A stretch of 64,000 bases of DNA from assembly GCF_024753205.1 (NCBI RefSeq), contig NZ_JANUGZ010000002.1, positions 1,054,001 to 1,118,000 of the forward strand, given 5' to 3'. Below the pieces are notes generated by a model that was not told the DNA's origin, searched no databases, and saw only the letters and a program-made list of their open reading frames with translations. Position 1 is the first letter of the stretch. Each line of letters begins with the position of its first letter. The translations under genes and the position numbers were made by a program. This document shows positions 49,223-59,422 of this stretch, one piece after another. This DNA comes from Massilia aurea. GTDB lineage: Bacteria > Pseudomonadota > Gammaproteobacteria > Burkholderiales > Burkholderiaceae_D.

Positions 49223-49346
49223 GGCAGTCCTGACAGGTTGTTGTTCGGGTGATGGCACTCTACCAACCGCCCTGCCCCGCAACGTGCTGCGTGCGACGAA
49301 CTGCAAAAGCGGCGCCGTGGACTGCATGCCCCCGGCGCGAACCGTG

Positions 49347-50459
49347 TCAGCCCTTGCCAGGCCGCGTGGTGTCGAACAGCGTCTTGAACTCATGCGGCTG
49401 CGAGCGCCAGTACTGCGGCGGCGCGCTCACCTGCGCACCCAGTTCGGCCGCCGCGTGCCACGGCCAGCGCGGGTCGTACAGCATCGCGCGCGCCAGGGCG
49501 ATGACGTCCGCCTGGCCCGCCTGCAAAATGGCTTCGGCGTGGCGCGCCTCGGTGATCAGGCCGACGCCAATCGTCGGCAGGCCCGTATCCTGCTTGATGC
49601 GTTCGGCGAAGCCGATCTGGTAACCCGGCTCCACCGGGATCTTCTGGGCGGTCGACAAGCCGCCGCTCGAGACGTGGATGAAGTCGCAGCCAATGCGCTC
49701 GAGTTCCTGCGCAAAGCGCACGCTCTGCTCGAGGTCCCAGCCGCCGTCGACCCAGTCGGTGGCCGAGATGCGCATCCCGAGCGTCATCGACGGCACGGCA
49801 GCGCGCACGGCCGCGAAGACTTCCAGCGGATAGCGCATGCGGTTCTCGAGCGAGCCGCCATATTCGTCGGTGCGGTGGTTGGCCAGCGGCGAGAGGAACT
49901 GGTGCAGCAGGTAGCCGTGGGCGCCGTGCAGCTCGATCGCGTCAAAACCCAGGGCATGCGCGCGGCGTGCAGCGGCCACAAAACCGTCGCGTACCCGCGC
50001 CAAGCCGGCGGCATCGAGCGCCAGCGGCGCGGCGTCGCCCTCGGTATGCGGCACGGCGGACGGGCCTTCGGTCTGCCAGCCTTTGGGCGCGTCAGGGGCG
50101 ATCTGCGCGCCACCTTCCCACGGCACGTTCGTCGACGCCTTGCGGCCCGCGTGGCTCAGCTGAATGCCGATCTTGATGGGCGAATGACGACGCATCGCTG
50201 CCAGAACCGGCGCCAGCGCGTCGGCATGGGCATCGGACCACAGGCCCAGGTCATTTGGCGAGATGCGGCCTTCCGGCACGACGGCCGTGGCCTCCAATGT
50301 GATCAGCGCGGCGCCGGACAGCGCCAGGCTGCCCAGATGGATCATGTGCCAGTCGGTGGCCAGGCCATCGACAGCGGAATACTGGCACATCGGCGCGATG
50401 GTAATACGGTTGGACAGCTCGAGGGGGCCGAGCGAGTACGGTGAAAACAGCATGGTCAT
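49347..50459 (-). CDS. Old-yellow-enzyme-family NADH:flavin oxidoreductase (YqjM-like)
   Basis: 370 residues. It is an FMN-dependent ene-reductase that reduces activated C=C bonds. IAPMCQYSAVDGLATDWHMI carries the YqjM-type Cys (CQYSA) and Tyr. The substrate His pair is in QLSHAGRKAST and ELHGAHGYLLHQFLSPLANH. TDEYGGSLENRMR is the class signature. The start is MTMLF (50459) or MLF two codons later. Possible roles include electrophile or nitro-compound reduction; no regulator is adjacent. Confidence 0.92.
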   Translation of the reverse strand: MTMLFSPYSLGPLELSNRITIAPMCQYSAVDGLATDWHMIHLGSLALSGAALITLEATAVVPEGRISPNDLGLWSDAHADALAPVLAAMRRHSPIKIGIQLSHAGRKASTNVPWEGGAQIAPDAPKGWQTEGPSAVPHTEGDAAPLALDAAGLARVRDGFVAAARRAHALGFDAIELHGAHGYLLHQFLSPLANHRTDEYGGSLENRMRYPLEVFAAVRAAVPSMTLGMRISATDWVDGGWDLEQSVRFAQELERIGCDFIHVSSGGLSTAQKIPVEPGYQIGFAERIKQDTGLPTIGVGLITEARHAEAILQAGQADVIALARAMLYDPRWPWHAAAELGAQVSAPPQYWRSQPHEFKTLFDTTRPGKG

Positions 50460-50498
50460 GGTGGCTCCTGCATATCAAGAGCACCAGTCTAGCCCGAC

Positions 50499-50757
50499 AT
50501 GAAAATTCGTGTCGTCGACCAAAAAAAAGCGGGGGTCAGGTCTGACATTCGGACACGGTCTCGACAATCGCGTAGTGGGAACCAGCTGGCACCGGGCCAT
50601 GCTAATACTGGGCAAGACACTGTTGGAAGTGGCTAAGGCTGAGGCCGTGTCCGAATGTCAGACCTGACCCCGGCTGTAAGGCTGAGGTCGTGTCTGAATG
50701 TCAGACCTGACCCCGGCTTTGTTATGGAAATACGTGTCGTCGACCAAAAAAAGCGGG
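50499..50757. repeat. Second REP-like cluster flanked by 34-bp direct repeats
   Basis: This is the 315-bp gene-free stretch between the OYE gene and astE. An inverted pair of 27-bp arms (GGGGTCAGGTCTGACATTCG... at 50532-50558, complement at 50645-50671) encloses 86 bp. The right arm lies within a 43-bp tandem duplication (50634-50676 and 50677-50719; three differences). The whole is flanked by direct repeats of host sequence (50499-50533 and 50724-50757, core CGTGTCGTCGACC-A7/8-GCGGG), the right copy being part of the astE terminator. Confidence 0.85.
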
Positions 50758-50770
50758 CCGCAGCCCGCTT
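50746..50770 (-). terminator. Terminator of the ast/aru operon
   Basis: On the minus strand AAGCGGGC-TGCG-GCCCGCTT is followed by T5 or more (the A run at 50746-50752). It lies immediately after astE. Confidence 0.88.
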
Positions 50771-50774
50771 GGTC

Positions 50775-51788
50775 TTATCCGATGCGCACCACCATGATTC
50801 CGGCGCGTAGTCCCACCCGGACATCCGGGTTCGGGAACACGACCAGTTCTTCGTCGTGCTGCACCGTGTAGGTCGTTGCACCATCCTGCGCGATGACGTC
50901 GCCTTTTTGCATCGGCGTGAAGTTCCAGGTCTCGCGCCCCACCTGCATGCTGAACGCGTCGGACAGCTTGATGATCGACTGCGCCGTTGCGAACACGCGC
51001 GGCGGCGCCGTTGCTGGCTGCGTCGGCTGACCGCGCAGCAGGCGATCCAGCGCGCTTGATGCGGCGGCGAACTGCGACAGATCATTCTGCCCCAGCGTGC
51101 CAACACGACCCAGTTCGACCGTGCTGCTGGCCGCGCCGAGATGCTCGGCCGTGAAGTAACTGTAGGTGCCGGCCGATTCGGGATTCATGATGATCGCTTC
51201 GATCCCTGCCTCGCCCAGCCACCCTATCAAGCCCTCACGCGCGGCATCCGCAATCAGTTCCGGCACGATCGCGAACATCGGATAGTGCGAGGGCCTGATC
51301 GCCGTGTGCAGGTCGAGGTGCCAGCGCGCCGGGCCGCTGCCCTCGAAAAACGCGCGGGTCGCCTCGATCAGCACATCGGCGCGGCCGGCCTCGAACGTCC
51401 CGGCCAGCGAGCCGCGTTCGGCGCGGAACATCCGGTTCAGGTCCGCGTCGATGAAACGCTTGCCGGCGCGGATGGCGTCGATATGCCCGACACACAGCAT
51501 CAGGTCCACCGCCAGCGTGCTGGCGGAACGCGACAGCGCATCGACCAGATACGCCACCATCTCGATCGGCCCCGTCTCGTCGCCATGCACGCCGACCGAC
51601 ACCAGCACGCTGGGGCGATCGGCGTCCGGCGTTGCGGCGCGCACCGTCAGGATGCCCGACGCCGGCAACCCGACGACAAAGCCGGCATCGCGAAAACGCT
51701 GCGCGACCGCGCCGAAGTCGGCTTCGGCCAGCGCGCGCACCGCTTCCGGCAATCCTGCTGCAGGTGCGGTGCTCATCTCGGTGCTCAT
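50775..51788 (-). CDS. astE: Succinylglutamate desuccinylase
   Basis: 337 residues. It is the last step of arginine succinyltransferase catabolism: N-succinylglutamate to glutamate plus succinate. It has a Zn-carboxypeptidase fold. VGVHGDETGPIEMVAYLVDA supplies His and Glu ligands (about residues 61-80) and HLDLHTAIRPSHYPMF the third His. TVELGRVG carries the catalytic Glu. The start is MSTEMSTAPAAG (51788), one base after the gdhB stop; a second ATG at 51776 is possible. Confidence 0.94.
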   Translation of the reverse strand: MSTEMSTAPAAGLPEAVRALAEADFGAVAQRFRDAGFVVGLPASGILTVRAATPDADRPSVLVSVGVHGDETGPIEMVAYLVDALSRSASTLAVDLMLCVGHIDAIRAGKRFIDADLNRMFRAERGSLAGTFEAGRADVLIEATRAFFEGSGPARWHLDLHTAIRPSHYPMFAIVPELIADAAREGLIGWLGEAGIEAIIMNPESAGTYSYFTAEHLGAASSTVELGRVGTLGQNDLSQFAAASSALDRLLRGQPTQPATAPPRVFATAQSIIKLSDAFSMQVGRETWNFTPMQKGDVIAQDGATTYTVQHDEELVVFPNPDVRVGLRAGIMVVRIG

Positions 51789-51789
51789 A

Positions 51790-54700
51790 TCACGCGGCCA
51801 GACGTTCTGGCGAGAGGCCTTCCGACAGCGCCCACACGTCCAGCATCGCCTGCTCCAGTTCGGTCGGCGGCGCAAAGCCCGTCAAGCCGCGCGCGGCGGT
51901 TACTTCGTCCACCGCTGCCTGCATGTCGTTGCCGTTGTGGCCCGCATGCTCGATCACCTGCAGCAGCAGGCGCTGTTGCGCGCGGCGCAGCGATTGCAGC
52001 GCGTAGTTGCGCAGCTGTTCCTGCGACTTGCTCTGCGCCGGCAGCTTCAGGCCCAGTTCCAGCGTGTCGATACCAACCTGCTGGCGCAGCAGCGTGCCGA
52101 CCTGCAGGAACTGCAGCAGCGACATGCCTTCTGGTCGTGACACCGAGACCGCCGCGAACAGGAACGAGGCTTGCGACTCGATGATCTCGACCGCCTTCCA
52201 GGCCGCTGCAAACTGCGGTGGCAGGCCCGTGTGGCCATCGGCCTCGGAACGGAACTTGGCAGCCGCGCTCTCGTCGGCTTCGGCGAACAGCGTCGAGAGC
52301 TCGTCCAGGCCTTGCGAGCCTGGTGGCAGCGACAGCACGCCTTCGATCGTGGCGCGCTGCAGCGCGCGGGTACGGTTGTCGACCGAGACCGACACGTCGC
52401 GAGGCACCACCAGAGCATCCGCGTCGAGCGCATCGAACACCGGCGCCAGGTGCAGCGCAGCCCAGGCCTTGGCCCACGCCTTGACGACTTCGGTGTCGTC
52501 GATGCGGTGTTCCAGCGCCAGGTCGCGCAGCATCAGCGGGCCGCAGCGGTTCACGGCTTCGTTAGCCAGCACGGTGGCCAGGATGGCGTTGGCCAGCGGA
52601 TGGTCCAGCGGATCGCGGGTGGCGACCAGCTGCGCCGGGAAGTAAGGCCGCAGCAGTGCATCGGCCCAGACTTCATCGGTCAGCGGCAGCGCAGCCAGCG
52701 TGCGCTTGAAGCGGTTCTTGACGTTGGCAATGACCACCGCCAGTTCCGGCGCCGTCAGGCCCAGGCCCAGCGCCTTGCGGCGCAGCAGTTCGACGTCGCT
52801 CGGGAGCTGTTCGAGCTCGCGCGAGACGGCGCCTTCGGCTTCCAGGTTGGCGATCAGGGCGATGTAGCCATCGACTACTGCGCCGGTGGCTTGCGCCTGC
52901 ACTTCGCGCGTCAGCAAATGCGTCTGCAGCGTGTTGTCGCGCAGGACAAGGCGCTCGATCTCGCCCGTCATTTCATTCAGCGTGCGGTTACGGTCGGTTT
53001 CCGACAACTGGCCGGCATTGACTTCGGTGTCGAGCCAGATCTTGACGTTGACTTCATGGTCCGAGCAATCCACGCCGGCCGAGTTGTCGATCGCATCAGT
53101 GAAGATACGGCCACCGGCGAGCGCGAACTCGATGCGGCCGGCCTGGGTCGCGCCCAGATTACCGCCTTCGCTCACCACCTTGCAGCGCAGCTCATTGCCG
53201 TTGACGCGGATCTGGTCGTTGGCGCGGTCCTTCACTTGCGCGTGCGTTTCGGTCGAGGCCTTGATATAGGTACCGATGCCGCCGTTGTAGAACAGGTCGA
53301 CCGGCGCCTTGACGATGCGATGCATCAGTTCCTGTGGCGGCAGCGATGTCTCTTCGATCTGGAGCGCCTCGCGGATCTGCGGCGAGAGTTCGATCGAGCG
53401 GGCATTGCGCGGGTACACGCCGCCGCCGGCCGAGATCAGGCTCTTGTCATAGTCTTCCCACGACGAGCGTGGCAGCGCGAACATGCGCTCGCGTTCCTTG
53501 AACGAGACTTCGACATCCGGGGTCGGGTCCAGGAAGATGTGGCGGTGGTCGAACGCCGCCACCAGTTTCAGCTGGCGCGACAGCAGCACACCGTTGCCGA
53601 ACACGTCGCCCGACATGTCGCCCACGCCGGTCATCGTGATCGGGTTGTTGGCCAGGTCGTGGCCCAGTTCATAGAAGTGGCGCTTGACCGCTTCGAACGC
53701 GCCCTTGGCGGTGATGCCCATCTTCTTGTGGTCGTAACCGTTCGAGCCGCCCGATGCGAACGCGTCGCCCAGCCAGAAGCCGCGCTGCACGGCGATGCTG
53801 TTGGCGATGTCCGAGAATGTCGCGGTGCCCTTGTCGGCGGCCACCACCAGGTACGGATCGTCCTGGTCGTGACGCACGGTCGCCTCTGGCGGCACGATCT
53901 CGCCGCGCACGCGGTTGTCGGTCACTTCCAGCAGGCTGGCGATGAACAGGCGGTAGACGGCTTCGCCCTCGGCGGCGACCACGTCGCGCGCCGCATCCTT
54001 CGGCATCTGCTTGCAGACAAAGCCGCCTTTCGAGCCGGCCGGCACGATGACGGCGTTCTTGACCATCTGCGCCTTCACCAGGCCCAGTACCTCGGTGCGG
54101 TAGTCTTCCATGCGATCCGACCAGCGCAGGCCGCCGCGGGCGACCGGGCCGCCGCGCAGGTGCACGCCTTCGAAGCGGCGCGAGAACACATAGATTTCGC
54201 GGAACGGCCGCGGCTCGGGCGCCAGCGCCAGGTCGCTCGTGTCGACCTTGAAGATGATTTTTTCGCCGCTGTTCTGGAAGTAGTTGGTACGCACGGTGGC
54301 CAGCGCCAGGTCGATCAGCGCCGCCATGATTTCTTCGGTGTCGGCGTGGTTCACGCCTGGCAGGCTGGTTTTCAGCAGGTACAGCGCGCTGCTGCCTTCG
54401 TTGCGTTGTTCGTCGGTCAGCGCCGGATCGAAGCGCTGCATGAAGCCGTTGACGAATTCCTTGACCAGGCCAGGCTGGGCGCGCAGCGTTTCGGCCATGT
54501 AGCGCACCGAGAACTTCGAGCCGAGCTGACGCCAGTAGCTGATGTACGCGCGCACCAGCTGCACTTCGCGCAGCGACAGGCCGCCTTCAATGGTCAGGCC
54601 GTTCATGCGGCCATCTTCGGCTTCGTCGTTGAACAGGGCGGAGAACAGTTCTTCGGCCACTTTGCCGATGCCCGGCTTGGTGAGTTTGGCGGCGCTTTCG

Positions 54701-56496
54701 GCGTCGACCGACAGCGCGGTCACGTAACGGCGCACGCCATCCAGGCCCGTGTGGCGGAAGGTCTGCTCGCGGTCGACCGCGATGCCGGCGTTCTGCAGCG
54801 CCGGCAGGATGCGCGACAGCGACGGCACGGTCTCGCTCGAGTACAGGCGGATCGAGGTGCCGGCAGCGTCATCCTGCTCGATGCGCGCGGTCACGCGGTC
54901 CGGACGGCAGCGCGTCAACAGCGCGTGCACGTCGCGGAACGCCGTTTCGGGCGCCGTGGCGGAGACAAAACTCACCGGCAGCGTTGGCACCACCTTGCGC
55001 ATCAGGCTGCGCAGGCGGCTTTCATCGACGCTGTTGGTCAGCTGGGCAAAGCGGTCATGCCAGCCATCGAGCACGCCCAGGAGCGGCGCCTGCAGATCGG
55101 TTTCCAGGTCGAGCGGATAGCGGGCCGCATGCGCGATCAGGTACACGCGCGCCAGCGGGCCATCGGCCACCAGGGTCTGGACATCGACGTCGCGCGCGCC
55201 CGAGCTTTCCTTCAGGGCGGCTGCCAGGCTCGCGGCCACGGCGGCGCTGAAACGCTCGCGCGGCAGGTACACCAGCACGTTCAGGTGACGGCGATACACG
55301 TCGCGGCGTGCAAACACCTTGGCGCGCGGCTGCTTGTACAGCGACACCACGGCGCTGCAGACTTCGGCCAGCCATTCCGGCTCGGCTTCCAGCGCTTCGT
55401 TGCGCGGCAGCGATTCGAGGATCTCGATGAATTTCTCGGCGCGGAAACCTTCCTGGCGCACGCCGGCGATGCCGAGCACCTTGGCCACGCGGCCACGGGC
55501 GAACGGCAGGCGCGCCAGCGGGGTCGAGGTGGCGGCGCGGGTGAACAGGCCAATGAAGCAATGCTCGCCCAGGATGCGGCCCTGCGCGTCGGTATCGCGC
55601 ACGCCGATGAAGTCCAGCGGCTGGTCGCGGTGCAGCGTGCCGGCCACGTCGGCCTTGACGATCGACAGCGTGTCAGCGCGGCGCGACAGCGTATCGAGGT
55701 CGCCAGGGATGCTGGCCAGGCAATCGCCATACACCGGATGAGCGGTGTCTTTCAGCACGCCGATGCGGCTGCCCAGATCGCGTTCGAGTTCGCGCTCGCC
55801 AGCCTTGACGACGTAGTAGGCATAGCCGAACGGCTCGAAGCCTTCGTTCTTGGCCCATTCGAGGAAGGCAGCGGCTTCCTGGCCGTCCGGCGTGCCGGCG
55901 GCGGCAGCGGCTGCGGCCACGGCGGTCATGCGGTCGCCCATGGCGACGGCGTCGCGCTGCACGGTGGCGGCGTCGCTGGCGACCATGCGGATGCGCGCGG
56001 TCAGCTTGTCGAGTTCTTCGTACTGCAGTTCATCGTTCAGCAGGCACAGGACGATGGATTCGAGCGGGCTGCCCGCTTCGCCGATGGCGGCCAGCGCGCC
56101 CGTGGCGTCGCGGCGTACCGGCAGCACGGCGTTCATGACGCCGGCGGCGACGATGCGCTCCTTGCGCAGTGCCATGACGAACGAGTCGACCAGGTACGGG
56201 CGGTCATCGTTGAGAATCAAGAGTGCGGTGGCCTTGCCGCCGCGGCCGTCCGAGTAACCCATCGTGGCGATCTGCGCGCCAGGGCCGGTGCGCTGGGCCA
56301 GTTGCGAGAAACCGTCGACCAGCACGGGCGCCAGGCTTTGCGGCGCGGTGCCGGCCAGGTCTTCGTCGTCGAGCGACTCGAGCCAGGCGGCGATCAGGGC
56401 ATTGACCTGCGCGCTGCTGGCCGATGGATTGGCCGAACCGTTCTCGTTGATCAGCGCCAGCGTCTGGCCGCGCAAATCGTTGGGCATATCTTTCAT
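51790..56496 (-). CDS. gdhB: NAD-specific glutamate dehydrogenase, large 180-kDa type
   Basis: 1568 residues, close to the family norm of about 1600. It oxidises glutamate to 2-oxoglutarate and ammonia. The N-terminal half holds ACT-like regulatory regions. The catalytic domain lies around residues 700-1250, with GGLRWSDRMEDYRTEVLGLV and QMVKNAVIVPAGSKGGFVCK. The ATG at 56496 (MKDMPNDLRGQTLALINENG) follows GGAGAAGCAAG, a good ribosome site. It sits inside the ast operon: astB ends 98 bp upstream and astE begins one base downstream. Allosteric control by arginine is known for the Pseudomonas homologue; it is an inference here. Confidence 0.95.
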   Translation of the reverse strand: MKDMPNDLRGQTLALINENGSANPSASSAQVNALIAAWLESLDDEDLAGTAPQSLAPVLVDGFSQLAQRTGPGAQIATMGYSDGRGGKATALLILNDDRPYLVDSFVMALRKERIVAAGVMNAVLPVRRDATGALAAIGEAGSPLESIVLCLLNDELQYEELDKLTARIRMVASDAATVQRDAVAMGDRMTAVAAAAAAAGTPDGQEAAAFLEWAKNEGFEPFGYAYYVVKAGERELERDLGSRIGVLKDTAHPVYGDCLASIPGDLDTLSRRADTLSIVKADVAGTLHRDQPLDFIGVRDTDAQGRILGEHCFIGLFTRAATSTPLARLPFARGRVAKVLGIAGVRQEGFRAEKFIEILESLPRNEALEAEPEWLAEVCSAVVSLYKQPRAKVFARRDVYRRHLNVLVYLPRERFSAAVAASLAAALKESSGARDVDVQTLVADGPLARVYLIAHAARYPLDLETDLQAPLLGVLDGWHDRFAQLTNSVDESRLRSLMRKVVPTLPVSFVSATAPETAFRDVHALLTRCRPDRVTARIEQDDAAGTSIRLYSSETVPSLSRILPALQNAGIAVDREQTFRHTGLDGVRRYVTALSVDAESAAKLTKPGIGKVAEELFSALFNDEAEDGRMNGLTIEGGLSLREVQLVRAYISYWRQLGSKFSVRYMAETLRAQPGLVKEFVNGFMQRFDPALTDEQRNEGSSALYLLKTSLPGVNHADTEEIMAALIDLALATVRTNYFQNSGEKIIFKVDTSDLALAPEPRPFREIYVFSRRFEGVHLRGGPVARGGLRWSDRMEDYRTEVLGLVKAQMVKNAVIVPAGSKGGFVCKQMPKDAARDVVAAEGEAVYRLFIASLLEVTDNRVRGEIVPPEATVRHDQDDPYLVVAADKGTATFSDIANSIAVQRGFWLGDAFASGGSNGYDHKKMGITAKGAFEAVKRHFYELGHDLANNPITMTGVGDMSGDVFGNGVLLSRQLKLVAAFDHRHIFLDPTPDVEVSFKERERMFALPRSSWEDYDKSLISAGGGVYPRNARSIELSPQIREALQIEETSLPPQELMHRIVKAPVDLFYNGGIGTYIKASTETHAQVKDRANDQIRVNGNELRCKVVSEGGNLGATQAGRIEFALAGGRIFTDAIDNSAGVDCSDHEVNVKIWLDTEVNAGQLSETDRNRTLNEMTGEIERLVLRDNTLQTHLLTREVQAQATGAVVDGYIALIANLEAEGAVSRELEQLPSDVELLRRKALGLGLTAPELAVVIANVKNRFKRTLAALPLTDEVWADALLRPYFPAQLVATRDPLDHPLANAILATVLANEAVNRCGPLMLRDLALEHRIDDTEVVKAWAKAWAALHLAPVFDALDADALVVPRDVSVSVDNRTRALQRATIEGVLSLPPGSQGLDELSTLFAEADESAAAKFRSEADGHTGLPPQFAAAWKAVEIIESQASFLFAAVSVSRPEGMSLLQFLQVGTLLRQQVGIDTLELGLKLPAQSKSQEQLRNYALQSLRRAQQRLLLQVIEHAGHNGNDMQAAVDEVTAARGLTGFAPPTELEQAMLDVWALSEGLSPERLAA

Positions 56497-56594
56497 CTTG
56501 CTTCTCCAAAGTTGTGTGCCTGGCGCGCAACCGGCTCGTGGCGTGGCGCTGCCCTGCTTTATATGGACGGGGATTACCCGCCCGAATCCTGCTG

Positions 56595-57935
56595 TTACAA
56601 GTCGTACAGCCCCGGCAAGCCGAGGATGCGTGTGAGTTCTTCCAGCGCGGCGGCGCATTCGAGCGCCAGCTGCGGGTCCATCAGATCCTGCGTTTCGATG
56701 CGGTCGCGATAGTGGCGTTCGACCCACGCAACCAGTTGCGCGTACAGCGCCTCGGTCATGATCACGCCCTGGTGCATCGCGGCCGCCTCGGCGTCGGTCA
56801 GCGCCACGCGCAGGCGCAGGCACGCCGGCCCGCCGCCGTTGCGCATGCTCTGGCGCAGGTCGAATTCGATCAATTCATCGATCGGTACGCGTCCCGCCAG
56901 CAAGCCTGCCAGATAATCGGCAACTGCGGCGTTCTCGCGGCATTCGTGCGGCACCACCAGCGCCATGCGCCCGTCCGCCTTCGACAGCAGCTGGCTGTTG
57001 AACAGGTAGCTGGCGACGGCGTCGCCCACCGCCACCTGGCTCGTCGCCACGCGCACCGGATGCAGCTCGGTGCCGGCAACGGCCAGTGCGCGCCGCAGCG
57101 CGTCGAGCGTGCCCGCTTCATCGGCGAGCGCCTGCTCGTGGTAGAACAGCACATTGCCGTTGCCAACCGCGATGACGTCGTTATGAAAGACGCCCTGATC
57201 GATCACGTCCGGATTCTGCGACGCAAACACAGTGCGCGCCGGGTCCAGGCCATGCAGGCGCGCGATGGCTTGCGAGGCTTCCAGCGTCTGGCGCGCCGGG
57301 TATTTTTTCGGCGCCGGGGCCGACGGGTCGAACTCGGCGCGGCCATACACGAAGAACTCGACGCCGGCAGCGCCGTGGCTCGCGGCAAAGCGCGTGTGGT
57401 TGGCCGCGCCTTCGTCGGCGAAGGCCGGCACCGATGGCAGCGGGTCGTGCACCATGAAATGCTCGCTGTTGCCGAAGATCGCGCGCAGCGTGCGCGTGGC
57501 CTGCACATGTTCTTCGGAGCGGTGCAGCTTGTTGTTCAGGTTCGCGGCCGTGAAGTGCACGCGGCCATCGAGCGAATCGGCCGACGGGCTGACGGTGGCC
57601 GCGTTGGCGGTCCACATCGGCGCAGCCGACCAGGCGCAGGCCAGGATCACGGGGGCTTCACGATAAGCGCGGGCCAGCACATCGGCGTCGGTGCCCGAAA
57701 AACCCAGGCTGCGCAGCAGGCGGAAATTCGGCCGGCCCTGCGGCGGCATCACCGCCTGCGCAAAGCCGCGCGCGGCCAGTTCACGCATCTTGGCCAGGCC
57801 CTGCAAGGCGGCCTGGCGCGGATTGGAGCTGCTGCGCACATTGCTGAACGAGGCCACATTACCGAACGAGAGGCCAGCGTAGTTGTGCGACGGGCCAACC
57901 AGCCCGTCGAAATTGAATTCGCGTGCGTCGCGCAT
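56595..57935 (-). CDS. astB: N-succinylarginine dihydrolase
   Basis: 446 residues. It hydrolyses succinylarginine to succinylornithine, CO2 and ammonia. The N-terminus is [20 protein letters not shown], the family signature. Catalytic residues of the guanidino-modifying fold are visible: [15 protein letters not shown] (His), and [16 protein letters not shown] with the nucleophile Cys near residue 367. It starts 2 bp after the astD stop. Confidence 0.95.
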   Translation of the reverse strand: MRDAREFNFDGLVGPSHNYAGLSFGNVASFSNVRSSSNPRQAALQGLAKMRELAARGFAQAVMPPQGRPNFRLLRSLGFSGTDADVLARAYREAPVILACAWSAAPMWTANAATVSPSADSLDGRVHFTAANLNNKLHRSEEHVQATRTLRAIFGNSEHFMVHDPLPSVPAFADEGAANHTRFAASHGAAGVEFFVYGRAEFDPSAPAPKKYPARQTLEASQAIARLHGLDPARTVFASQNPDVIDQGVFHNDVIAVGNGNVLFYHEQALADEAGTLDALRRALAVAGTELHPVRVATSQVAVGDAVASYLFNSQLLSKADGRMALVVPHECRENAAVADYLAGLLAGRVPIDELIEFDLRQSMRNGGGPACLRLRVALTDAEAAAMHQGVIMTEALYAQLVAWVERHYRDRIETQDLMDPQLALECAAALEELTRILGLPGLYDL

Positions 57936-57937
57936 GG

Positions 57938-59422
57938 TCAAGCTCCTTCGGCCGGGAAGCTCAAGCCGGGCGAGAGCGTGGCCGGCATGTCCAGCACCGG
58001 GTTCTCGATCGAGGCGACCGGATAGGCGCAATAATCGGCGGCGTAATACGCGCTCGGGCGGTGATTGCCCGACTTGCCCACGCCCCCAAACGGCGCCGAG
58101 CTGGCCGCGCCGGTGGTCGGCCGGTTCCAGTTGACGATGCCGGCGCGGGCGCGCACGGCAAAGCGCTGCCACAGGTCTTCGGACGGCGACAGCAGGCTTG
58201 CGGCCAGGCCGTATTGGGTAGCGTTGGCCACGCGCAGCGCGTCATCAAAACTCGCCACGCGGATCACTTGGAGCAAGGGGCCGAACCATTCTTCGTCCGG
58301 AATGCCCTGCGCGTCGGTTGTGTCGACGATGCCGGCCGTGACGAAGCCGGTGTTCGGGTCGAGCTGGCGCATCGCCAGCAGCAGCTTGCCACCCTTGGCG
58401 ACCATGTCTTCCTGCGCCTGCACGAGGCGCGCGGCGACGGCGCTCGAGACGACGGGCCCCATGAACGGCTGCGGCTCGGCGTTCGACGGGCCGACCTGCA
58501 ACTGCGCGGCCACGGCCACCAGGCGCGCGAGGAACGCGTCGCCGGCAGCGCCCTCTTCGATCACGAGGCGGCGCGCGCAGGTGCAGCGCTGGCCGGCCGA
58601 GATGAAGGCCGACATCACCGTGTGGTGCACGGCCGCGTCGATGTCTTTTACGCCCCACACGACGAGCGGATTGTTGCCGCCCATTTCCAATGCCAGCATC
58701 TTGCCCGGCTGGCCGCCGAACTGTTTATGCAGCGCGGCGCCGGTCTGGCTGCTGCCGGTAAACAGCACGCCGTCGATCAGCGCTTGCTGGCCCAGTGCGA
58801 TGCCGGTGTCGCGGCCGCCGTTGACCAGGTTCAGCACGCCCTTCGGCAAACCGGCCTGCTCCCACAGCTGCACCGTCTTGACGGCCGTGCGCGGTGCGTA
58901 TTCGCTCGGCTTGAACAGCAGCGTGTTCCCGGCGATCAGCGCCGGCACGATGTGACCGTTCGGCAGGTGGCCCGGGAAGTTGTACGGTCCGTAGACGGCG
59001 AACACGCCGTGCGGACGGTGACGCAGCACGGCGTTGCCGTCGGCGACCTTGGTTGCGCTCTCGCCGGTGCGGGCGGCGTGCGCCTGGACCGAGATGTCGA
59101 TCTTGTTGGCCATCGTCGCGACTTCAGTGCGCGCTTCCCACAACGGTTTGCCGACTTCTTCGGCGATCGTCGCGGCGAGCGACTCGGCGTTGTCTTTCAG
59201 CAGATCGCGAAAACGCGTGGCGATGGCGATGCGTTCGGCCAGTGGCGTCAGGGCCCAGGCTTCGAAGCTGTCGTGCGCGGCTTGCGCGGCGCGCGCGATG
59301 TCATCCGGGCTCGAGGCATTGCTGGTCCAGGTCTGGCGGCCAGTCGATGGGTCGATCGTCGCGAGCTCGGCGCCGCTGCCGGCGAGCCATTCGCCGTTGA
59401 TGTAATTCGAGAGATTAGCCAT
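57938..59422 (-). CDS. astD: Succinylglutamate-semialdehyde dehydrogenase
   Basis: 494 residues. It is an NAD-dependent aldehyde dehydrogenase. [20 protein letters not shown] carries the general-base Glu (about residue 250), and [18 protein letters not shown] the nucleophile Cys (about residue 284). [20 protein letters not shown] and [13 protein letters not shown] form the cofactor site. It overlaps the aruG stop by eight bases and precedes astB. Confidence 0.95.
   Translation of the reverse strand: MANLSNYINGEWLAGSGAELATIDPSTGRQTWTSNASSPDDIARAAQAAHDSFEAWALTPLAERIAIATRFRDLLKDNAESLAATIAEEVGKPLWEARTEVATMANKIDISVQAHAARTGESATKVADGNAVLRHRPHGVFAVYGPYNFPGHLPNGHIVPALIAGNTLLFKPSEYAPRTAVKTVQLWEQAGLPKGVLNLVNGGRDTGIALGQQALIDGVLFTGSSQTGAALHKQFGGQPGKMLALEMGGNNPLVVWGVKDIDAAVHHTVMSAFISAGQRCTCARRLVIEEGAAGDAFLARLVAVAAQLQVGPSNAEPQPFMGPVVSSAVAARLVQAQEDMVAKGGKLLLAMRQLDPNTGFVTAGIVDTTDAQGIPDEEWFGPLLQVIRVASFDDALRVANATQYGLAASLLSPSEDLWQRFAVRARAGIVNWNRPTTGAASSAPFGGVGKSGNHRPSAYYAADYCAYPVASIENPVLDMPATLSPGLSFPAEGA

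Noticed and set aside
52171..56712. Open frame of more than 1500 codons on the plus strand opposite gdhB
   Set aside because: It is the antisense shadow of a high-GC gene: low-complexity His/Arg/Gln-rich translation, no start signal, and a fully recognisable gdhB on the other strand.
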